Shown here: positions 17,817 through 30,030 of the stretch, piece after piece | How the letters are laid out: every line of letters starts with the position of its first letter | Position numbering within the stretch: the first letter of the stretch is position 1 | DNA from: Novosphingobium sp. JCM 18896 | GTDB taxonomy: Bacteria; Pseudomonadota; Alphaproteobacteria; Sphingomonadales; Sphingomonadaceae | Reading direction: 5' to 3' | Length of the DNA stretch: 64,000 nucleotides | NCBI RefSeq assembly: GCF_025938095.1 | Contig: NZ_JAPCZF010000001.1 | Span: 1,054,001-1,118,000 of the forward strand | Made by a program: the position numbers and the translations under genes | The notes under the pieces: generated by a model | Told to the model about the DNA's origin: nothing | What the model saw: the letters and a program-made list of their open reading frames with translations, nothing else | The model's database searches: none

Positions 17817-18842
17817 TCATGCCGCCTGTTGCTGCGGCACGGGACGCTCGAGCAGCGGCCCATAGAACTCGCCGAGCATACGCACGACCTCGGCCGCGTC
17901 GTCGACGAAATTGACCTTGTTGCGGAACTCGGCCGAGCCCGGCAGCCCCTTGGTGTACCAGCCGAGGTGCTTGCGCGCCATCTTGACGCCGGTATCGGCG
18001 CCATAGTGCGCGAGCATGCCCTCGTAGTGCTCGATGATCAGCGCGTACTGTTCGGCCAGGCTGGGCTCGGCCACGCCTTCGCCCGTGCGCAGCCAGTGCA
18101 TGACCTGGCCGAGCAGCCAGGGCTTGCCGTAGGCCCCGCGGCCGATCATCAGCCCGTCGGCGCCCGACTGATCGAGCGCCTGCGCGGCATCGTCGATCGT
18201 GCAGATGTCGCCGTTGACGATCACCGGCAGCGACACGGCCTCCTTGACCTGGCGCACGAAGCCCCAGTCGGCCGAGCCTTTGTACATCTGGTTGCGCGTG
18301 CGGCCATGGACCGTGATCAGCTTGGCGCCGAGATCCTCGGCGATATGCGCGAGCTCGGGGGCGTTGAGGCTGTCGTGGCACCAGCCCATGCGCATCTTGA
18401 CCGTCACCGGCACCGAGACGGCCTTGACCGTCGCCTCGATCAGCCGCGTCGCCAGCGGCAGGTCGCGCATCAGCGCCGAACCGGCGTCGCCGCTGGTCAC
18501 CTTCCGCACCGGGCAGCCCATGTTGATGTCGATGATCGCCGCGCCCTTCTGCTCGGAGAGCTTGGCGGCCTCGGCCATCTCGTGCGGGGTGCAGCCGACG
18601 AGCTGCATCGACACGGGCTCCTCGATCGCATCCCAGGCGGCCTTCTGGATCGACTGGCGCGTCTCACGGATCGCCGCGGGCGAAGCGATCATCTCGGTCA
18701 CGTTGAGCCCCGAACCGAACCGGCGCACGAGCTTGCGGAACGGCAGATCGGTGACGCCGGTCATCGGCGCCAGGATCACCGGGCAATCGACGGTGACGGG
18801 ACCAACCGAGATCGGCTTGAGAACGGGCGGTGTCGGGAGCAA
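17817..18842 (-). CDS. dusB: tRNA-dihydrouridine synthase B
   Basis: Reduces uridines in the tRNA D-loop using FMN and NADPH. It is 341 aa from a TTG start. The TIM-barrel shows [14 protein letters not shown] (FMN site), the catalytic cysteine in [33 protein letters not shown] and VNGDI with LMIGRGAYG. The TTG at 18842 places the conserved LKPISVGPV near the N-terminus; a longer frame up to 18938 would run into the divergent ispDF gene. A hairpin sits in its leader. Confidence 0.9.
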   Translation of the reverse strand: MLPTPPVLKPISVGPVTVDCPVILAPMTGVTDLPFRKLVRRFGSGLNVTEMIASPAAIRETRQSIQKAAWDAIEEPVSMQLVGCTPHEMAEAAKLSEQKGAAIIDINMGCPVRKVTSGDAGSALMRDLPLATRLIEATVKAVSVPVTVKMRMGWCHDSLNAPELAHIAEDLGAKLITVHGRTRNQMYKGSADWGFVRQVKEAVSLPVIVNGDICTIDDAAQALDQSGADGLMIGRGAYGKPWLLGQVMHWLRTGEGVAEPSLAEQYALIIEHYEGMLAHYGADTGVKMARKHLGWYTKGLPGSAEFRNKVNFVDDAAEVVRMLGEFYGPLLERPVPQQQAA

Positions 18843-18852
18843 AGCGGTATAC

Positions 18853-18871
18853 CTGCCTAAAAAACAGGCAG
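18853..18871 (-). promoter_or_regulatory. Hairpin in the dusB-ntr leader
   Basis: CTGCCT and AGGCAG form a 6-bp stem around a 7-base A-rich loop, 10 bases upstream of the dusB start on the minus strand and within the 77-base divergent gap to ispDF. On the dusB transcript it would have a U-rich loop close to the ribosome binding region. It could affect initiation at the weak TTG start, or be an operator dyad. Confidence 0.35.
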
Positions 18872-18919
18872 CACATAGGGAATTGCTCTCCTCGCGGCAA
18901 GCCTCTACCCGCCGGGGCC

Positions 18920-20086
18920 ATGTCCGCGAGCGACACAACTTCCCCGGCCGCCCCCCCGCGCACCGCCGCGATCGTCGTCGCCGCCGGCGCCGGCCTGCGC
19001 GCGGGCCAGCCGCTGCCCAAGCAGTTCGCGCCGTGGCGCGGCAAGCCGGTTGTCCGCCATTCTGTCGAGGCGCTGATCGCCGCGAAAGTGTCCCCGGTGG
19101 TCGTGATGATCCCGGAACGGGCCGAAGATCTCGCGGGAAAGGCGCTGTCCGGGCTCGATGTCCGGCTGGTGACCGGAGGACAGACTCGTCAGGACTCGGT
19201 CCGCCGCGGGCTCGAAGCGCTGACTGCCGAGGCGCCCGACCTCGTTCTGATCCACGATGCCGCCCGCCCCGTGCTCAAGCCCTTGGTGATCGAACGCCTC
19301 CAGGCGGCTCTCGTCGAACACGCGGGCGCCATCCCCGTGCTTTCGGTGGTCGACAGCCTCGCGCATGCGTCCGGCACGATGATGGGCCAACCCGCCGATC
19401 GCACCGCGCTGCGTCGCGTACAGACCCCGCAGGCCTTCCATTATCCTGTAATCCTTGCCGCCCATCGTTCATGGACCGGAACATCCGACGCCGGTGACGA
19501 CGCTCAGGTCGCCCAGGCTGCGGGGATCGAAATCGCGCTCGTCGAAGGAGACGAAGCCCTGCACAAGCTGACCTTCGCCTCGGACTTCCCGACGAACCTG
19601 CCGCCGGTCCGCATCGGCACCGGCTACGACGTCCACCAACTCGCCGATGGCGAGGAACTCTGGCTCAACGGCATTCGCATCGACCACCACCAGGGGCTCG
19701 CCGGCCACAGCGACGCCGACGTGGCGATCCACGCACTCGTCGATGCGCTGCTCGGCGCGATCGGCGCGGGCGACATCGGCCAGCACTTTCCGCCGAGCGA
19801 TCCGCAGTGGCGCGGCGCCTCGTCCGACCGGTTTCTCGCCCATGCGGTCTCGCTGGTCGGCGAAGCGGGCTACGCGGTCGGCAACGTCGACGTTACGATC
19901 ATATGCGAAGCGCCGAAGATCGGTCCGCACCGCGAAGCGATGCGTGCGCGGCTGGCGGAATTGCTCGGCGTTGACATCGGCGCGGTAAGCGTCAAGGCCA
20001 CGACGACCGAGAAGCTTGGCTTCACCGGCCGCGGCGAAGGCATTGCCGCGCAGGCGGCCGCCTGCCTCGTGCGAATGGAAGGATGA
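18920..20086 (+). CDS. ispDF: Bifunctional IspD/IspF isoprenoid enzyme
   Basis: Two steps of the MEP pathway in one 388-aa chain. The N-terminal IspD domain (about 1-225) is a CDP-ME synthase with [21 protein letters not shown] and RVQTPQAF. The C-terminal IspF domain (about 232-388) makes ME-cPP with [29 protein letters not shown] and [19 protein letters not shown]. The fusion is known in alphaproteobacteria. ATG 18920 is chosen because IspD homology begins soon after it. The stop overlaps the next gene by ATGA. Confidence 0.95.
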   Translation: MSASDTTSPAAPPRTAAIVVAAGAGLRAGQPLPKQFAPWRGKPVVRHSVEALIAAKVSPVVVMIPERAEDLAGKALSGLDVRLVTGGQTRQDSVRRGLEALTAEAPDLVLIHDAARPVLKPLVIERLQAALVEHAGAIPVLSVVDSLAHASGTMMGQPADRTALRRVQTPQAFHYPVILAAHRSWTGTSDAGDDAQVAQAAGIEIALVEGDEALHKLTFASDFPTNLPPVRIGTGYDVHQLADGEELWLNGIRIDHHQGLAGHSDADVAIHALVDALLGAIGAGDIGQHFPPSDPQWRGASSDRFLAHAVSLVGEAGYAVGNVDVTIICEAPKIGPHREAMRARLAELLGVDIGAVSVKATTTEKLGFTGRGEGIAAQAAACLVRMEG

Positions 20087-20622
20087 ATCCGATGCGCCGT
20101 TTCACTGCCATCGCCGCCGCCGCGCTGACCCTGGCGCCGACTCTGGCATCGGCTGCCGAGCCGCCCTGCCTTTCGCCCGGCGAATTCACCGCGCTCGCGG
20201 AATATGCCCTGCCGAGCATGATCAACGGCACGACCCAGCGCTGCAGCACCACGCTCGGCGCCAACGCCTATCTCCCGCGCGAGGGTGCACAGCTCGCCCA
20301 GCGCTACGCCGCGCGTCGCCCCGCGGCCTGGCCGCGCGCCAAGGCAGCCTTCCTCAAGCTGAGCCCGACGATCAACCCGCAGGCCGACGAGCTGATCCGC
20401 ACGATGCCCGACGCTTCCTTGCAGCAGATGCTCGATCCGCTGCTCGCGGGCATGGTCAGCCAGCAGGTCCCGCTCGATCGCTGCGGATCGATCGACCGCC
20501 TGATTGGCCTGCTCGCACCGCTGCCCGCGCAAAACACCGCCGAACTGATCGCGCTCGCGGTCGGACTTGGCGCGAAGACCGGCCGCGCCAAGCTGGGCGC
20601 GATCTCGATCTGCGCCGCCTGA
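20083..20622 (+). CDS. Secreted four-cysteine protein, paralogue A
   Basis: A 179-aa protein with a clear signal peptide (1-24, ending ASA-AE). I do not recognise a named family. The mature part has four cysteines, in [24 protein letters not shown] and near the end in SICAA. It also contains [11 protein letters not shown]. It is homologous to the next gene, which has the same cysteine spacing and the WPxAKAAFLK motif. It overlaps ispDF by ATGA. A periplasmic, disulfide-bonded helical protein is a reasonable inference; the role is unknown. Confidence 0.8.
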   Translation: MNPMRRFTAIAAAALTLAPTLASAAEPPCLSPGEFTALAEYALPSMINGTTQRCSTTLGANAYLPREGAQLAQRYAARRPAAWPRAKAAFLKLSPTINPQADELIRTMPDASLQQMLDPLLAGMVSQQVPLDRCGSIDRLIGLLAPLPAQNTAELIALAVGLGAKTGRAKLGAISICAA

Positions 20623-20630
20623 CACCGCCC

Positions 20631-21164
20631 ATGCGCCACCATCGCGCCTTGTTCCGTATGCCGGCCACTGCGCTCGCGCTGCTGGCGACCACCGCCCAGG
20701 CCGCGCCGGCGCCCGCCTGCATCAACCCCGTCGAGATGCGCGGGCTGATCGGCTACTTCCTGCCCGAGGTGATCGGCGAGGTGACGAACAACTGCGCCGC
20801 GCACCTGCCCGCCGACAGCTACCTGCGCACGGGTCTGCCGCAACTGGGGACGCAGCTCGCCGAGGCCAAGACGCGCAACTGGCCCGTCGCCAAGGCCGCC
20901 TTCCTGAAGATGAGCCGCGGCACCGCCGACGAGAAACGGTTCGTCAATCTCTCGGACAAGGCACTGCGCCCGGTCGTCGATGCCGCGATGAGCGAAAAGC
21001 TGAGAATCCCGATCAACCCGTCTGCCTGCGCCGACGTGAACGACGTCACCGAGGCGCTGGCCCCGCTCGACGCAAACCAGATGGTCAATCTACTGGCGAC
21101 GATCTTCACCACGGTCGCGCGCAAGGACAGCAAGATGCGCAGCTGCCCGCGGGAGACACAATGA
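20631..21164 (+). CDS. Secreted four-cysteine protein, paralogue B
   Basis: A 177-aa exported protein with a signal peptide (about 1-25). It matches its upstream neighbour along its length: CINPVEM, NNCAAHL, DSYL, WPVAKAAFLKM, ACADVND with ALAPLDA, and a final RSCPRE. The two genes are 8 bases apart and its stop overlaps the CinA-type gene by ATGA, so they form one transcript with ispDF and the amidase. The pair looks like an old tandem duplication. The function is unknown. Confidence 0.8.
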   Translation: MRHHRALFRMPATALALLATTAQAAPAPACINPVEMRGLIGYFLPEVIGEVTNNCAAHLPADSYLRTGLPQLGTQLAEAKTRNWPVAKAAFLKMSRGTADEKRFVNLSDKALRPVVDAAMSEKLRIPINPSACADVNDVTEALAPLDANQMVNLLATIFTTVARKDSKMRSCPRETQ

Positions 21165-21676
21165 TGAACGACAGCCTGCTTCCCGACGACATCGTCGAAC
21201 TCGCGCGCCGGGTCGTGAGCGAGAACATGGCCGCGGGCCGCACCGTCGCGCTGGCCGAGAGTTGCACCGGCGGTCTGGTCAGCGCCGCGATCACAGAGAT
21301 CGCCGGCTCCTCGGCCGTGCTCGACCGCGGCTTCGTGACCTATTCGAACGAGGCCAAGCGCGAGACGCTCGGCGTCGCCGGCGACATCCTCGATACCTTC
21401 GGTGCGGTCTCGGTCGCAACCGCCTGGGCCATGGCCCAGGGTGCGCTCAAGCACTCGGGTGCCGACGTCGCCGTAGCGATCAGCGGCATTGCCGGTCCCG
21501 ACGGCGGCAGCGAGATGAAGCCCGTTGGCACGGTGGTCTTCGCCCGCGCGGTGCGCGGCAGCGAGGAGGTCAACGCCGAGGAACGCCAGCTCGACGGATC
21601 GAGCCGCGCCTTGGTGCGTCGCCAGGCGACGATCGTCGCGCTCGAACTGCTGCTCCCCGACGCGTCTGTGGATTAG
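21161..21676 (+). CDS. CinA-family C-terminal domain protein (probable NMN amidase)
   Basis: A 171-aa stand-alone CinA C-terminal domain, the form that in E. coli (PncC) deamidates nicotinamide mononucleotide in the pyridine nucleotide cycle. Diagnostic motifs are ALAESCTGGLVSAAIT, GFVTYSNEAKRETLGV, AVAISGIAGPDGG and KPVGTVVFA. ATG 21161 follows GGGAGA at a good distance and overlaps the upstream stop. An ATG at 21164 is an alternative start. Confidence 0.92.
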   Translation: MMNDSLLPDDIVELARRVVSENMAAGRTVALAESCTGGLVSAAITEIAGSSAVLDRGFVTYSNEAKRETLGVAGDILDTFGAVSVATAWAMAQGALKHSGADVAVAISGIAGPDGGSEMKPVGTVVFARAVRGSEEVNAEERQLDGSSRALVRRQATIVALELLLPDASVD

Positions 21677-21737
21677 TCATCGCCGCTCGTCGCCGGTCGG
21701 TTGCCCCCCGCGCGAGGGATAGCCAAAACTGTCGCCG

Positions 21738-22967
21738 ATGGTGCGGGTAAGACTGTTCGTGGCTGCGATAGCGGCACTGGCCTGCGCGAGCTGTGGCGGT
21801 GACGATGGACCGCCGTCACCCAGCCCCACGGCTTCACCGACACCCAGCCCGACACCTACGCCTACGCCGACTCCCAGGTCTGTCATCGGGCTCAACCAGT
21901 CTGCGGCCTTAGCCACTTTCGCCGATCCCTGGGCGCTCGCCATCCTTCCCGATGGGCGCTTCCTCGTCACGCAGCGGCGCAGTCCCGGCACACTGTCGAT
22001 CGTCACCCAAACCGGCACGGTAACCGCGGTGAACGGCGTGCCGACCAGCATCGGCCTGCTCGACGTCGCGCTCGCACCCGACTTCGCAACGTCGCGCGCG
22101 ATCTACTTCTCCTACATGGTCCACGATCTGAGCGCCGAACGCGTCGGTCGGGCGAAAGACGAACCGAACCTGTTTCCCGAGCGGATGATGGTCGCACGCG
22201 CGACCCTGACCGAGTCGAACGGCAACGTCAGCCTGACGGCGATGACCGAGATCTTCCGCCAGGTTCCGACGATCGTCACATTCGAGGGATCGGGCGAGCC
22301 CGGCGGCCGGATCGCCTTCTCTCCCGACGGACGCTATCTCTACTTGACCTCGGGTGATCGACAAGAGCTCGACAAGGACTTCCTCTTCAGCCTTTCCAAC
22401 AATCTCGGCAAGGTCGTCAGGCTGTTCCCCGACGGCACGATCCCGCCCGACAATCCTTTCGTCAATCAGGCCGGTGCGCGTGGCGAGATTTGGACGCTCG
22501 GTCATCGCAATCATTATGGCCTCGCCTTCGCGCCCGACGGACGATTGTGGTCGAGCGAGATGGGGCCGATGGGCGGTGACGAGTTCAACCTGATCCTGCC
22601 GAACCGGAACTACGGTTGGCCAGCCGTATCGAATGGAGATTTCTACACGGGCAATCCGATCCCGGATCACGCACCGGGAGACGGTTTCGAAGCGCCGAAG
22701 GTGAGTTGGACGCCAGTGATCGCACCGGCGGGCATGCTCTTCTACAAAGGTAGTGAATTTTCGGAATGGCGCGGCGATGCCCTTCTGACGGGTCTAGCCT
22801 CGAAGACGCTCGTACGGATCAGGACCAATGGCGATTCAGCGCAAGAGGTCCAGCGCTTCGACATGGGCACGCGCATCCGCGCAATCGCCGAAGCGCCCAA
22901 TGGGTCCTTGTGGATTCTTACCGACGGGACGGCGGGCGAACTGCGCCGGATTACTCCGGTGTTCTGA
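21738..22967 (+). CDS. PQQ-type glucose/sorbosone dehydrogenase-like secreted protein
   Basis: A 409-aa beta-propeller of the GSDH family (soluble aldose dehydrogenase/YliI type). The N-terminus is a short export signal followed by CASCGG, which suggests a lipoprotein although the lipobox is not ideal, and a Ser/Pro/Thr linker encoded by a short tandem repeat (about 21820-21880). Propeller motifs include FADPWALAILPDGRFLV, GGRIAFSPDGRYLYLTSGDR, GHRNHYGLAFAPDGRLWSSEMGP and NYGWPAVSNG. These match the catalytic His and calcium/PQQ site region of the family. The likely reaction is PQQ-dependent sugar oxidation in the periplasm; the substrate is unknown. Confidence 0.88.
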   Translation: MVRVRLFVAAIAALACASCGGDDGPPSPSPTASPTPSPTPTPTPTPRSVIGLNQSAALATFADPWALAILPDGRFLVTQRRSPGTLSIVTQTGTVTAVNGVPTSIGLLDVALAPDFATSRAIYFSYMVHDLSAERVGRAKDEPNLFPERMMVARATLTESNGNVSLTAMTEIFRQVPTIVTFEGSGEPGGRIAFSPDGRYLYLTSGDRQELDKDFLFSLSNNLGKVVRLFPDGTIPPDNPFVNQAGARGEIWTLGHRNHYGLAFAPDGRLWSSEMGPMGGDEFNLILPNRNYGWPAVSNGDFYTGNPIPDHAPGDGFEAPKVSWTPVIAPAGMLFYKGSEFSEWRGDALLTGLASKTLVRIRTNGDSAQEVQRFDMGTRIRAIAEAPNGSLWILTDGTAGELRRITPVF

Positions 22968-22973
22968 TAGCGG

Positions 22974-23429
22974 TCAGGCGGCGCTGGTTTCGCCGGCGTC
23001 GCCATAGAGCGTGGCCGCGCGCGTCTCGAAGGCGGCGACCATCTTGCGGAAGGCGCGATCGAGGTACTGGCCGGCGAGCTTCTCGAACAGCGCGTTGCGG
23101 AAAGTGAACTGCACCGAGAAGTCGACCTCGCACTCGCTCGGGCCCAGCGCGCGGAACTGCCAGCGGTTGTCGAGGTCGCGCAGCGGCCCGTCTATATAGT
23201 GTACGCGCAGCTCGTCGGGACGGTTCTTCTCGACGCGCGAGGTGAACTTCTCGCGGATCGCCGAGAAGCCGATCAGCATGTCGGCGACCATCTCGCTACC
23301 GTCGTCGGATCGCACCCGCGTCGCCATGATCCACGGCAGGAACTCGGGATAGCGGCCGACGTCGGCGACGAGATCGAACATCTGCTCCGCGCTGTAGGGG
23401 AGCCGCCGGACTTCGTGAATGCCGGGCAT
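22974..23429 (-). CDS. RatA/Coq10-type START-domain protein
   Basis: A 151-aa SRPBCC-fold protein (polyketide cyclase/Coq10 family). The N-terminal HEVRRLPYSAEQMFDLVADVGRYPEFLPW motif is the family signature, read here in part. Family members bind ubiquinone (Coq10) or were described as the ribosome-associated toxin RatA; in alphaproteobacteria the quinone role is more likely. Its ATG shares a base with the lipA stop (TAATG), so it is coupled to lipoate synthesis. It converges on the sugar dehydrogenase gene with a six-base gap. Confidence 0.9.
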   Translation of the reverse strand: MPGIHEVRRLPYSAEQMFDLVADVGRYPEFLPWIMATRVRSDDGSEMVADMLIGFSAIREKFTSRVEKNRPDELRVHYIDGPLRDLDNRWQFRALGPSECEVDFSVQFTFRNALFEKLAGQYLDRAFRKMVAAFETRAATLYGDAGETSAA

Positions 23430-24376
23430 TAGACTTGGCGGACCTTCGCCAGCTGCGCTTCGCGCGCGGCGCGCATCTGGCGGAAATCGTCGCCGGCGTG
23501 ATAGCTCGACCGGGTCAGCGGGCTGGCCGCCACCTGGAGGAAGCCCTTCGAGCGGGCGATCGCACCATAGGCACCGAAAGCCTGCGGCGTGACGAATTCG
23601 ATCACCTTGGCATGGCGCGGGGTCGGCTGCAGGTACTGGCCCATCGTCAGGAAGTCGATGTCGGCACAGCGCATGTCGTCCATGACCTGGTGAACCTCGA
23701 GCCGCTCCTCGCCGAGCCCGAGCATGACGCCCGACTTGGTGAAGATCGACGGATCGTGGCGCTTGACCTGCTCGAGCAGGCGCAGCGAGGCATAGTAGCG
23801 CGCGCCCGGGCGGATCGTCGGGTAGAGCCGCGGCACGGTCTCGAGGTTATGGTTGTAGACGTCGGGCCGTGCGGTGACGATCGCCTCGACCGCACGCCCC
23901 ATCTTGTTGCGGAAGTCGGGGGTCAGGATCTCGATCGTCGTCGATGGCGTCGTGCGGCGCAGCGCCTCGATCACCTTGACGAACTGGCTGGCACCGCCGT
24001 CGGGCAGGTCGTCGCGGTCGACCGAGGTGATGACGATGTGCTCGAGCCCCATCTTGGCCGCCGCTTCGGCGACGTGCTCGGGCTCGTGGGCATCGACCTT
24101 GCGCGGCATGCCGGTCTTGACGTTGCAGAAGGCGCAGGCGCGCGTGCAGACATCACCGAGGATCATCACCGTCGCGTGCTTCTTGGTCCAGCACTCGCCG
24201 ATGTTCGGACAGGCGGCTTCCTCGCAGACGGTGTTGAGGCCGAGGTCGCGCATCAGCTGGCGCGTCTCGCCATAGCCTTTCGAGGTCGGGGCCTTGACGC
24301 GGATCCAGTCGGGCTTGCGCTGGCGCTCGGGCTGGCCTTCGGGACGCGGGGCAGGTGCAGAGGAGAGATCGTTCAT
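23429..24376 (-). CDS. lipA: Lipoyl synthase
   Basis: A radical-SAM enzyme that inserts two sulfurs into octanoyl groups on lipoyl domains. It is 315 aa, normal length. The auxiliary cluster cysteines are C51, C56 and C62 ([12 protein letters not shown]), and the radical-SAM cluster is C77-C81-C84 (CTRACAFC). [10 protein letters not shown] and GLGE motifs are also present. It supplies the lipoyl group needed by the PDH lipoyl domain encoded at 32767-34164. It is divergent from carbonic anhydrase with a 66-base shared promoter region. Confidence 0.96.
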   Translation of the reverse strand: MNDLSSAPAPRPEGQPERQRKPDWIRVKAPTSKGYGETRQLMRDLGLNTVCEEAACPNIGECWTKKHATVMILGDVCTRACAFCNVKTGMPRKVDAHEPEHVAEAAAKMGLEHIVITSVDRDDLPDGGASQFVKVIEALRRTTPSTTIEILTPDFRNKMGRAVEAIVTARPDVYNHNLETVPRLYPTIRPGARYYASLRLLEQVKRHDPSIFTKSGVMLGLGEERLEVHQVMDDMRCADIDFLTMGQYLQPTPRHAKVIEFVTPQAFGAYGAIARSKGFLQVAASPLTRSSYHAGDDFRQMRAAREAQLAKVRQV

Positions 24377-24442
24377 CGCGCCCCAGATAGGCCGATGTTC
24401 GCCCCCTTGCCAGTGGCAAAGTTCGGGACCAATAGACGGGCC

Positions 24443-25096
24443 ATGACCCAGGAAACCTCAGCCGAGCTCGCCCACCTCATCGACGGCTATCGCCGCTTCC
24501 GCCAGACCGGCTGGGCCCGACGCCGCGAACGCTGGGAACAGCTGAGCCAGGCGCAGGAACCGAAGGTGATGGTCATCGCCTGTTCGGACAGCCGCGTCGA
24601 TCCCGCGCAGATTTTCGACGTCGACCCCGGCGAGATCTTCGTCGTGCGCAACGTTGCCGCGCTGGTGCCGCCCTTCGAGACCACGCCCGGCCTCCACGGC
24701 GTCTCGGCCGCGCTCGAATTCGCGGTGCAGGTGCTCAAGGTCAAGGAAGTCGTGGTCATGGGCCACGGCATGTGCGGCGGCTGCAAGGCGGCGCTGACCC
24801 AGAGCCTCAAGGACGCACCGCGCGGCGAAGGCGGTTTCGTCGCCGACTGGATCGGGCTGCTCGACGAGGCGCGCGAACCGGTCGCCGCCGCACACGGCAC
24901 CGAGGGCCGCGACGCCGAGCGCGCAATGGAGCAGGCCGGCGTCAAGGTCAGCCTCGCCAACCTGCGCAGCTTCCCCTGCGTCCGCAAGGGCGAGCGCGAA
25001 GGCACGCTCAAGCTGCGCGGTGCCTTCTTCGCGATCTCCGACGGGCAGCTCCACCTGCTCGACGAGGCGGCCGGGAGCTTCGCGCCGATCGCGTGA
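24443..25096 (+). CDS. Beta-class carbonic anhydrase
   Basis: Interconverts CO2 and bicarbonate. It is 217 aa. Zinc ligands are C47 (ACSDSR, with D49 and R51 of the dyad), H108 and C111 (MGHGMCGGC). NVAALVPP and [11 protein letters not shown] are typical of the family. The ATG is set by the start of homology; the frame is open far upstream antisense to lipA. A strong bidirectional terminator follows. Confidence 0.94.
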   Translation: MTQETSAELAHLIDGYRRFRQTGWARRRERWEQLSQAQEPKVMVIACSDSRVDPAQIFDVDPGEIFVVRNVAALVPPFETTPGLHGVSAALEFAVQVLKVKEVVVMGHGMCGGCKAALTQSLKDAPRGEGGFVADWIGLLDEAREPVAAAHGTEGRDAERAMEQAGVKVSLANLRSFPCVRKGEREGTLKLRGAFFAISDGQLHLLDEAAGSFAPIA

Positions 25097-25121
25097 TCCC
25101 TCCGTCTCTCGGGGACAATGA

Positions 25122-25151
25122 AAAAGGGCGACGGTTTCCCGTCGCCCTTTT
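25122..25151. terminator. Bidirectional intrinsic terminator
   Basis: A perfect 13-bp inverted repeat (AAAAGGGCGACGG and its complement) with a TTTC loop ends in T-runs on both strands. It lies between the converging carbonic anhydrase gene and the minus-strand secreted repeat protein and should stop transcription from both sides. Confidence 0.93.
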
Positions 25152-25174
25152 CTTTTGCGGCTTGAAGGCCCGGC

Positions 25175-26566
25175 TTACTGCGCGGCGGCGACCGGCGTGG
25201 CGCCACCAGCCTTCGAGGCGGCATAGGCCGTCCAAAGCTGCGCGATCGGCTTGCGCGGTCCCTGCACCTTGGCGAAGGTCGCCTGGGCTTCGGCCGCCTT
25301 GCCCTGATCGATCTGGGCGATGCCCAGACGTGTGAGCACGCGGTTGGCGTCGGCCGGCGACTTGCCCAGCGCGATCGTGTAAAGCGCCTCGGCCTTGGCG
25401 GCGTCGCCATAGCTGAGGAAGGCATCGCCCGCGGCGCCGGCGGTCACCGCCGTGGCATTCGCCGCGCGCGCATCCCGTTCGAGACCCGGCAGCGAAGCGC
25501 GGTCGGCCGAGAGACGGCCGCTGGCGACCTGGCGCGCCTCGGCGACGTCGCCCGCGGTGATCTTGCCCGAAGCGACACCCGCCTCGATGACCTTGAGCGC
25601 TTCGCCCGGCAGCGTGCGAGCATCGGCGTTCTCGAGATATTCGAGATAGTCGCCGCGCGTCGTCATCGAACCCGAACGCGACATCAGGCGCATCAGGTCG
25701 AGGTTCTCCTGCTTCTGATAGCTGGACAGCTGGCGCACCACGTTGATCGCATTGCTCCAGGCCGAGACCGAAGGATAGTAGCGCACGAGATCTGCGGCCA
25801 GTTCGTTGGCCGGGGCAGCCTGCTTGGTGTCGTAGGCAGCCTGCAGCGCGGTGCGGATCGAGGTCTCGCTCGGCTTGGTGCCCGCAGCCTTGGCCGCAGC
25901 GATGTCGCGCTGCGCCATCTGCAGCGGCGCCTGGGTGTTGCCCGTGCGCTTGTAGGCATCGGCGAGGACGCGATCGAGCAGGCCCTGCTGATCCTGGTAA
26001 CCCGAAGCCTTGGCCGGCTCGAGATACTTCACCGCACCGGCATAGTCCTGCTTCTGGTAGGCGGTGACGCCCGCGAGGAACTGGACCTGGCCAGCCATCG
26101 CCGGCTGCAGCACGCCGCTGTCGATCATCAGCACCAGGCCCTGATGCTGGAGCGCGACGTCATCGGTCAGCACGCCATAGGTGCGCGTCATTTCGCCCAG
26201 CTTGAGCTTGTCGCCCGGGGTCGAAGCGGCGGCGCTGGCGGCATCGAGCTTGGCCTTGGCACCGCCGAGCTCGGTATCGAGCTGCGCGACGGCAGCGGCC
26301 TTCGCCTGGGCATTGGTGCCCGCAGCCTTGACCGCGGCAGCGCCGGCCGGCGGCGTCTTGGCCGCGTCCGACAGCGTCTTGTCGAGCGCCGCGGCAGCGG
26401 CCGCGAAGGGCTTCGAGAACTCGATCTTCGGGCCCGACTGCTCGTTCTTCTTGGCGGCAAGCGCGGGCTGCGCGACGAAGGCGCCCGAAACGCCCAGGGC
26501 CAGCGCGAGACCGAGCGCGGTACGCGAGAACAGAGTGCCGCGTTTCGCGGTGGTGGTCCGGATCAT
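25175..26566 (-). CDS. Secreted alanine-rich helical-repeat (TPR-like) protein
   Basis: A 463-aa exported protein with a long signal peptide (1-37, ending PALA-AKK). The mature part is alanine-rich and predicted helical, with repeat-like helix pairs such as GDAAKAEALYTIALGKSPADANRVLTRLG (about 405-433), read as tetratricopeptide-like. I cannot name an ortholog with a known role. ATG 26566 has GGAGAG eight bases upstream; a GTG six bases earlier and a longer frame to 26620 are less likely. It is divergent from gyrA and ends at the shared terminator. Confidence 0.82.
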   Translation of the reverse strand: MIRTTTAKRGTLFSRTALGLALALGVSGAFVAQPALAAKKNEQSGPKIEFSKPFAAAAAALDKTLSDAAKTPPAGAAAVKAAGTNAQAKAAAVAQLDTELGGAKAKLDAASAAASTPGDKLKLGEMTRTYGVLTDDVALQHQGLVLMIDSGVLQPAMAGQVQFLAGVTAYQKQDYAGAVKYLEPAKASGYQDQQGLLDRVLADAYKRTGNTQAPLQMAQRDIAAAKAAGTKPSETSIRTALQAAYDTKQAAPANELAADLVRYYPSVSAWSNAINVVRQLSSYQKQENLDLMRLMSRSGSMTTRGDYLEYLENADARTLPGEALKVIEAGVASGKITAGDVAEARQVASGRLSADRASLPGLERDARAANATAVTAGAAGDAFLSYGDAAKAEALYTIALGKSPADANRVLTRLGIAQIDQGKAAEAQATFAKVQGPRKPIAQLWTAYAASKAGGATPVAAAQ

Positions 26567-26861
26567 CTTCACGTCTCTCCTTGAAAGCCGCGGCAGGGGG
26601 AGGAGGTCCGCCGCACCCATGTGAAACTTCCGCCTGCGCTGATGACGTCGAAACGTCGGCTTGGCAACCGGTCTGCCGCTAGAGAAATACCGCTGAACGG
26701 CCTTTTAATCCGATTTGTCTCATCCGTTCATGTTCGACGCGGCAGGTGTGGAAAACCCCGCGTTCGCGGGAGCTGTAGGCAAGCTTCGGCTGGCATTCCC
26801 CTACCCCTTCGCCTAGGGCCGTCGGATGACATTTCCCGGCAACAGAACAAGCTAACCCGGC
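26567..26861. other. Divergent intergenic region before gyrA
   Basis: This 295-base stretch holds the upstream regions of the secreted repeat protein (minus) and gyrA (plus). I see the GGAGAG ribosome binding site of the minus gene at its left end, and a small dyad GACGT-CGAA-ACGTC at 26643-26656. I cannot assign promoters with confidence, and no credible ORF or RNA gene is visible. Confidence 0.5.
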
Positions 26862-29647
<2,786 letters not shown>

Positions 29648-29651
<4 letters not shown>

Positions 29652-30004
29652 GCGAGCAACCCGCCGTCGCCTACAAGGTCCTGACCGCCGATCAGATGGC
29701 GGACCTCGAACGCGACGGCAGTTTTTTCGCGGGTGCGCCGGTGGACCTGGCCGACGGCTATATCCACCTGTCGACCGCCGCCCAGCTCGACGAGACCGTG
29801 ACCAAGCACTTCGCCGGCCAGAGCGACCTCCACGTCGCGGCGGTCGACCTGCTGGTGCTCGGTGACGCGGTGGTCTGGGAACCCTCGCGCGGCGGCGCGC
29901 TGTTCCCGCACATCTATGCCGCGCTGCCGCTGTCGGCAGTGATCGCCTATGGCCCGCTCGAACGCGACGAGGCCGGCAAGGTGAAGCTCCCGGTAGCGGG
30001 CTAG
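29648..30004 (+). CDS. DUF952 family protein
   Basis: A 118-aa protein of a small conserved family. It shows [15 protein letters not shown], then [16 protein letters not shown], where the IHLS motif is typical of DUF952, and [10 protein letters not shown]. The fold resembles ADP-ribosyl-transferase-like proteins in some structural classifications, but no activity is established. It is coupled to gyrA by ATGA and lies 26 bases before trmFO. Confidence 0.88.
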
Positions 30005-30030
30005 GCGTTCGGGCGCTAAGGCCCCGATCC

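Noticed and set aside
21820..21885. Short tandem repeats at the start of the sugar dehydrogenase, considered as a CRISPR-like array
   Set aside because: The units are about 6-12 bases, in frame, and encode a Pro/Thr/Ser linker after the signal peptide. There are no spacers.
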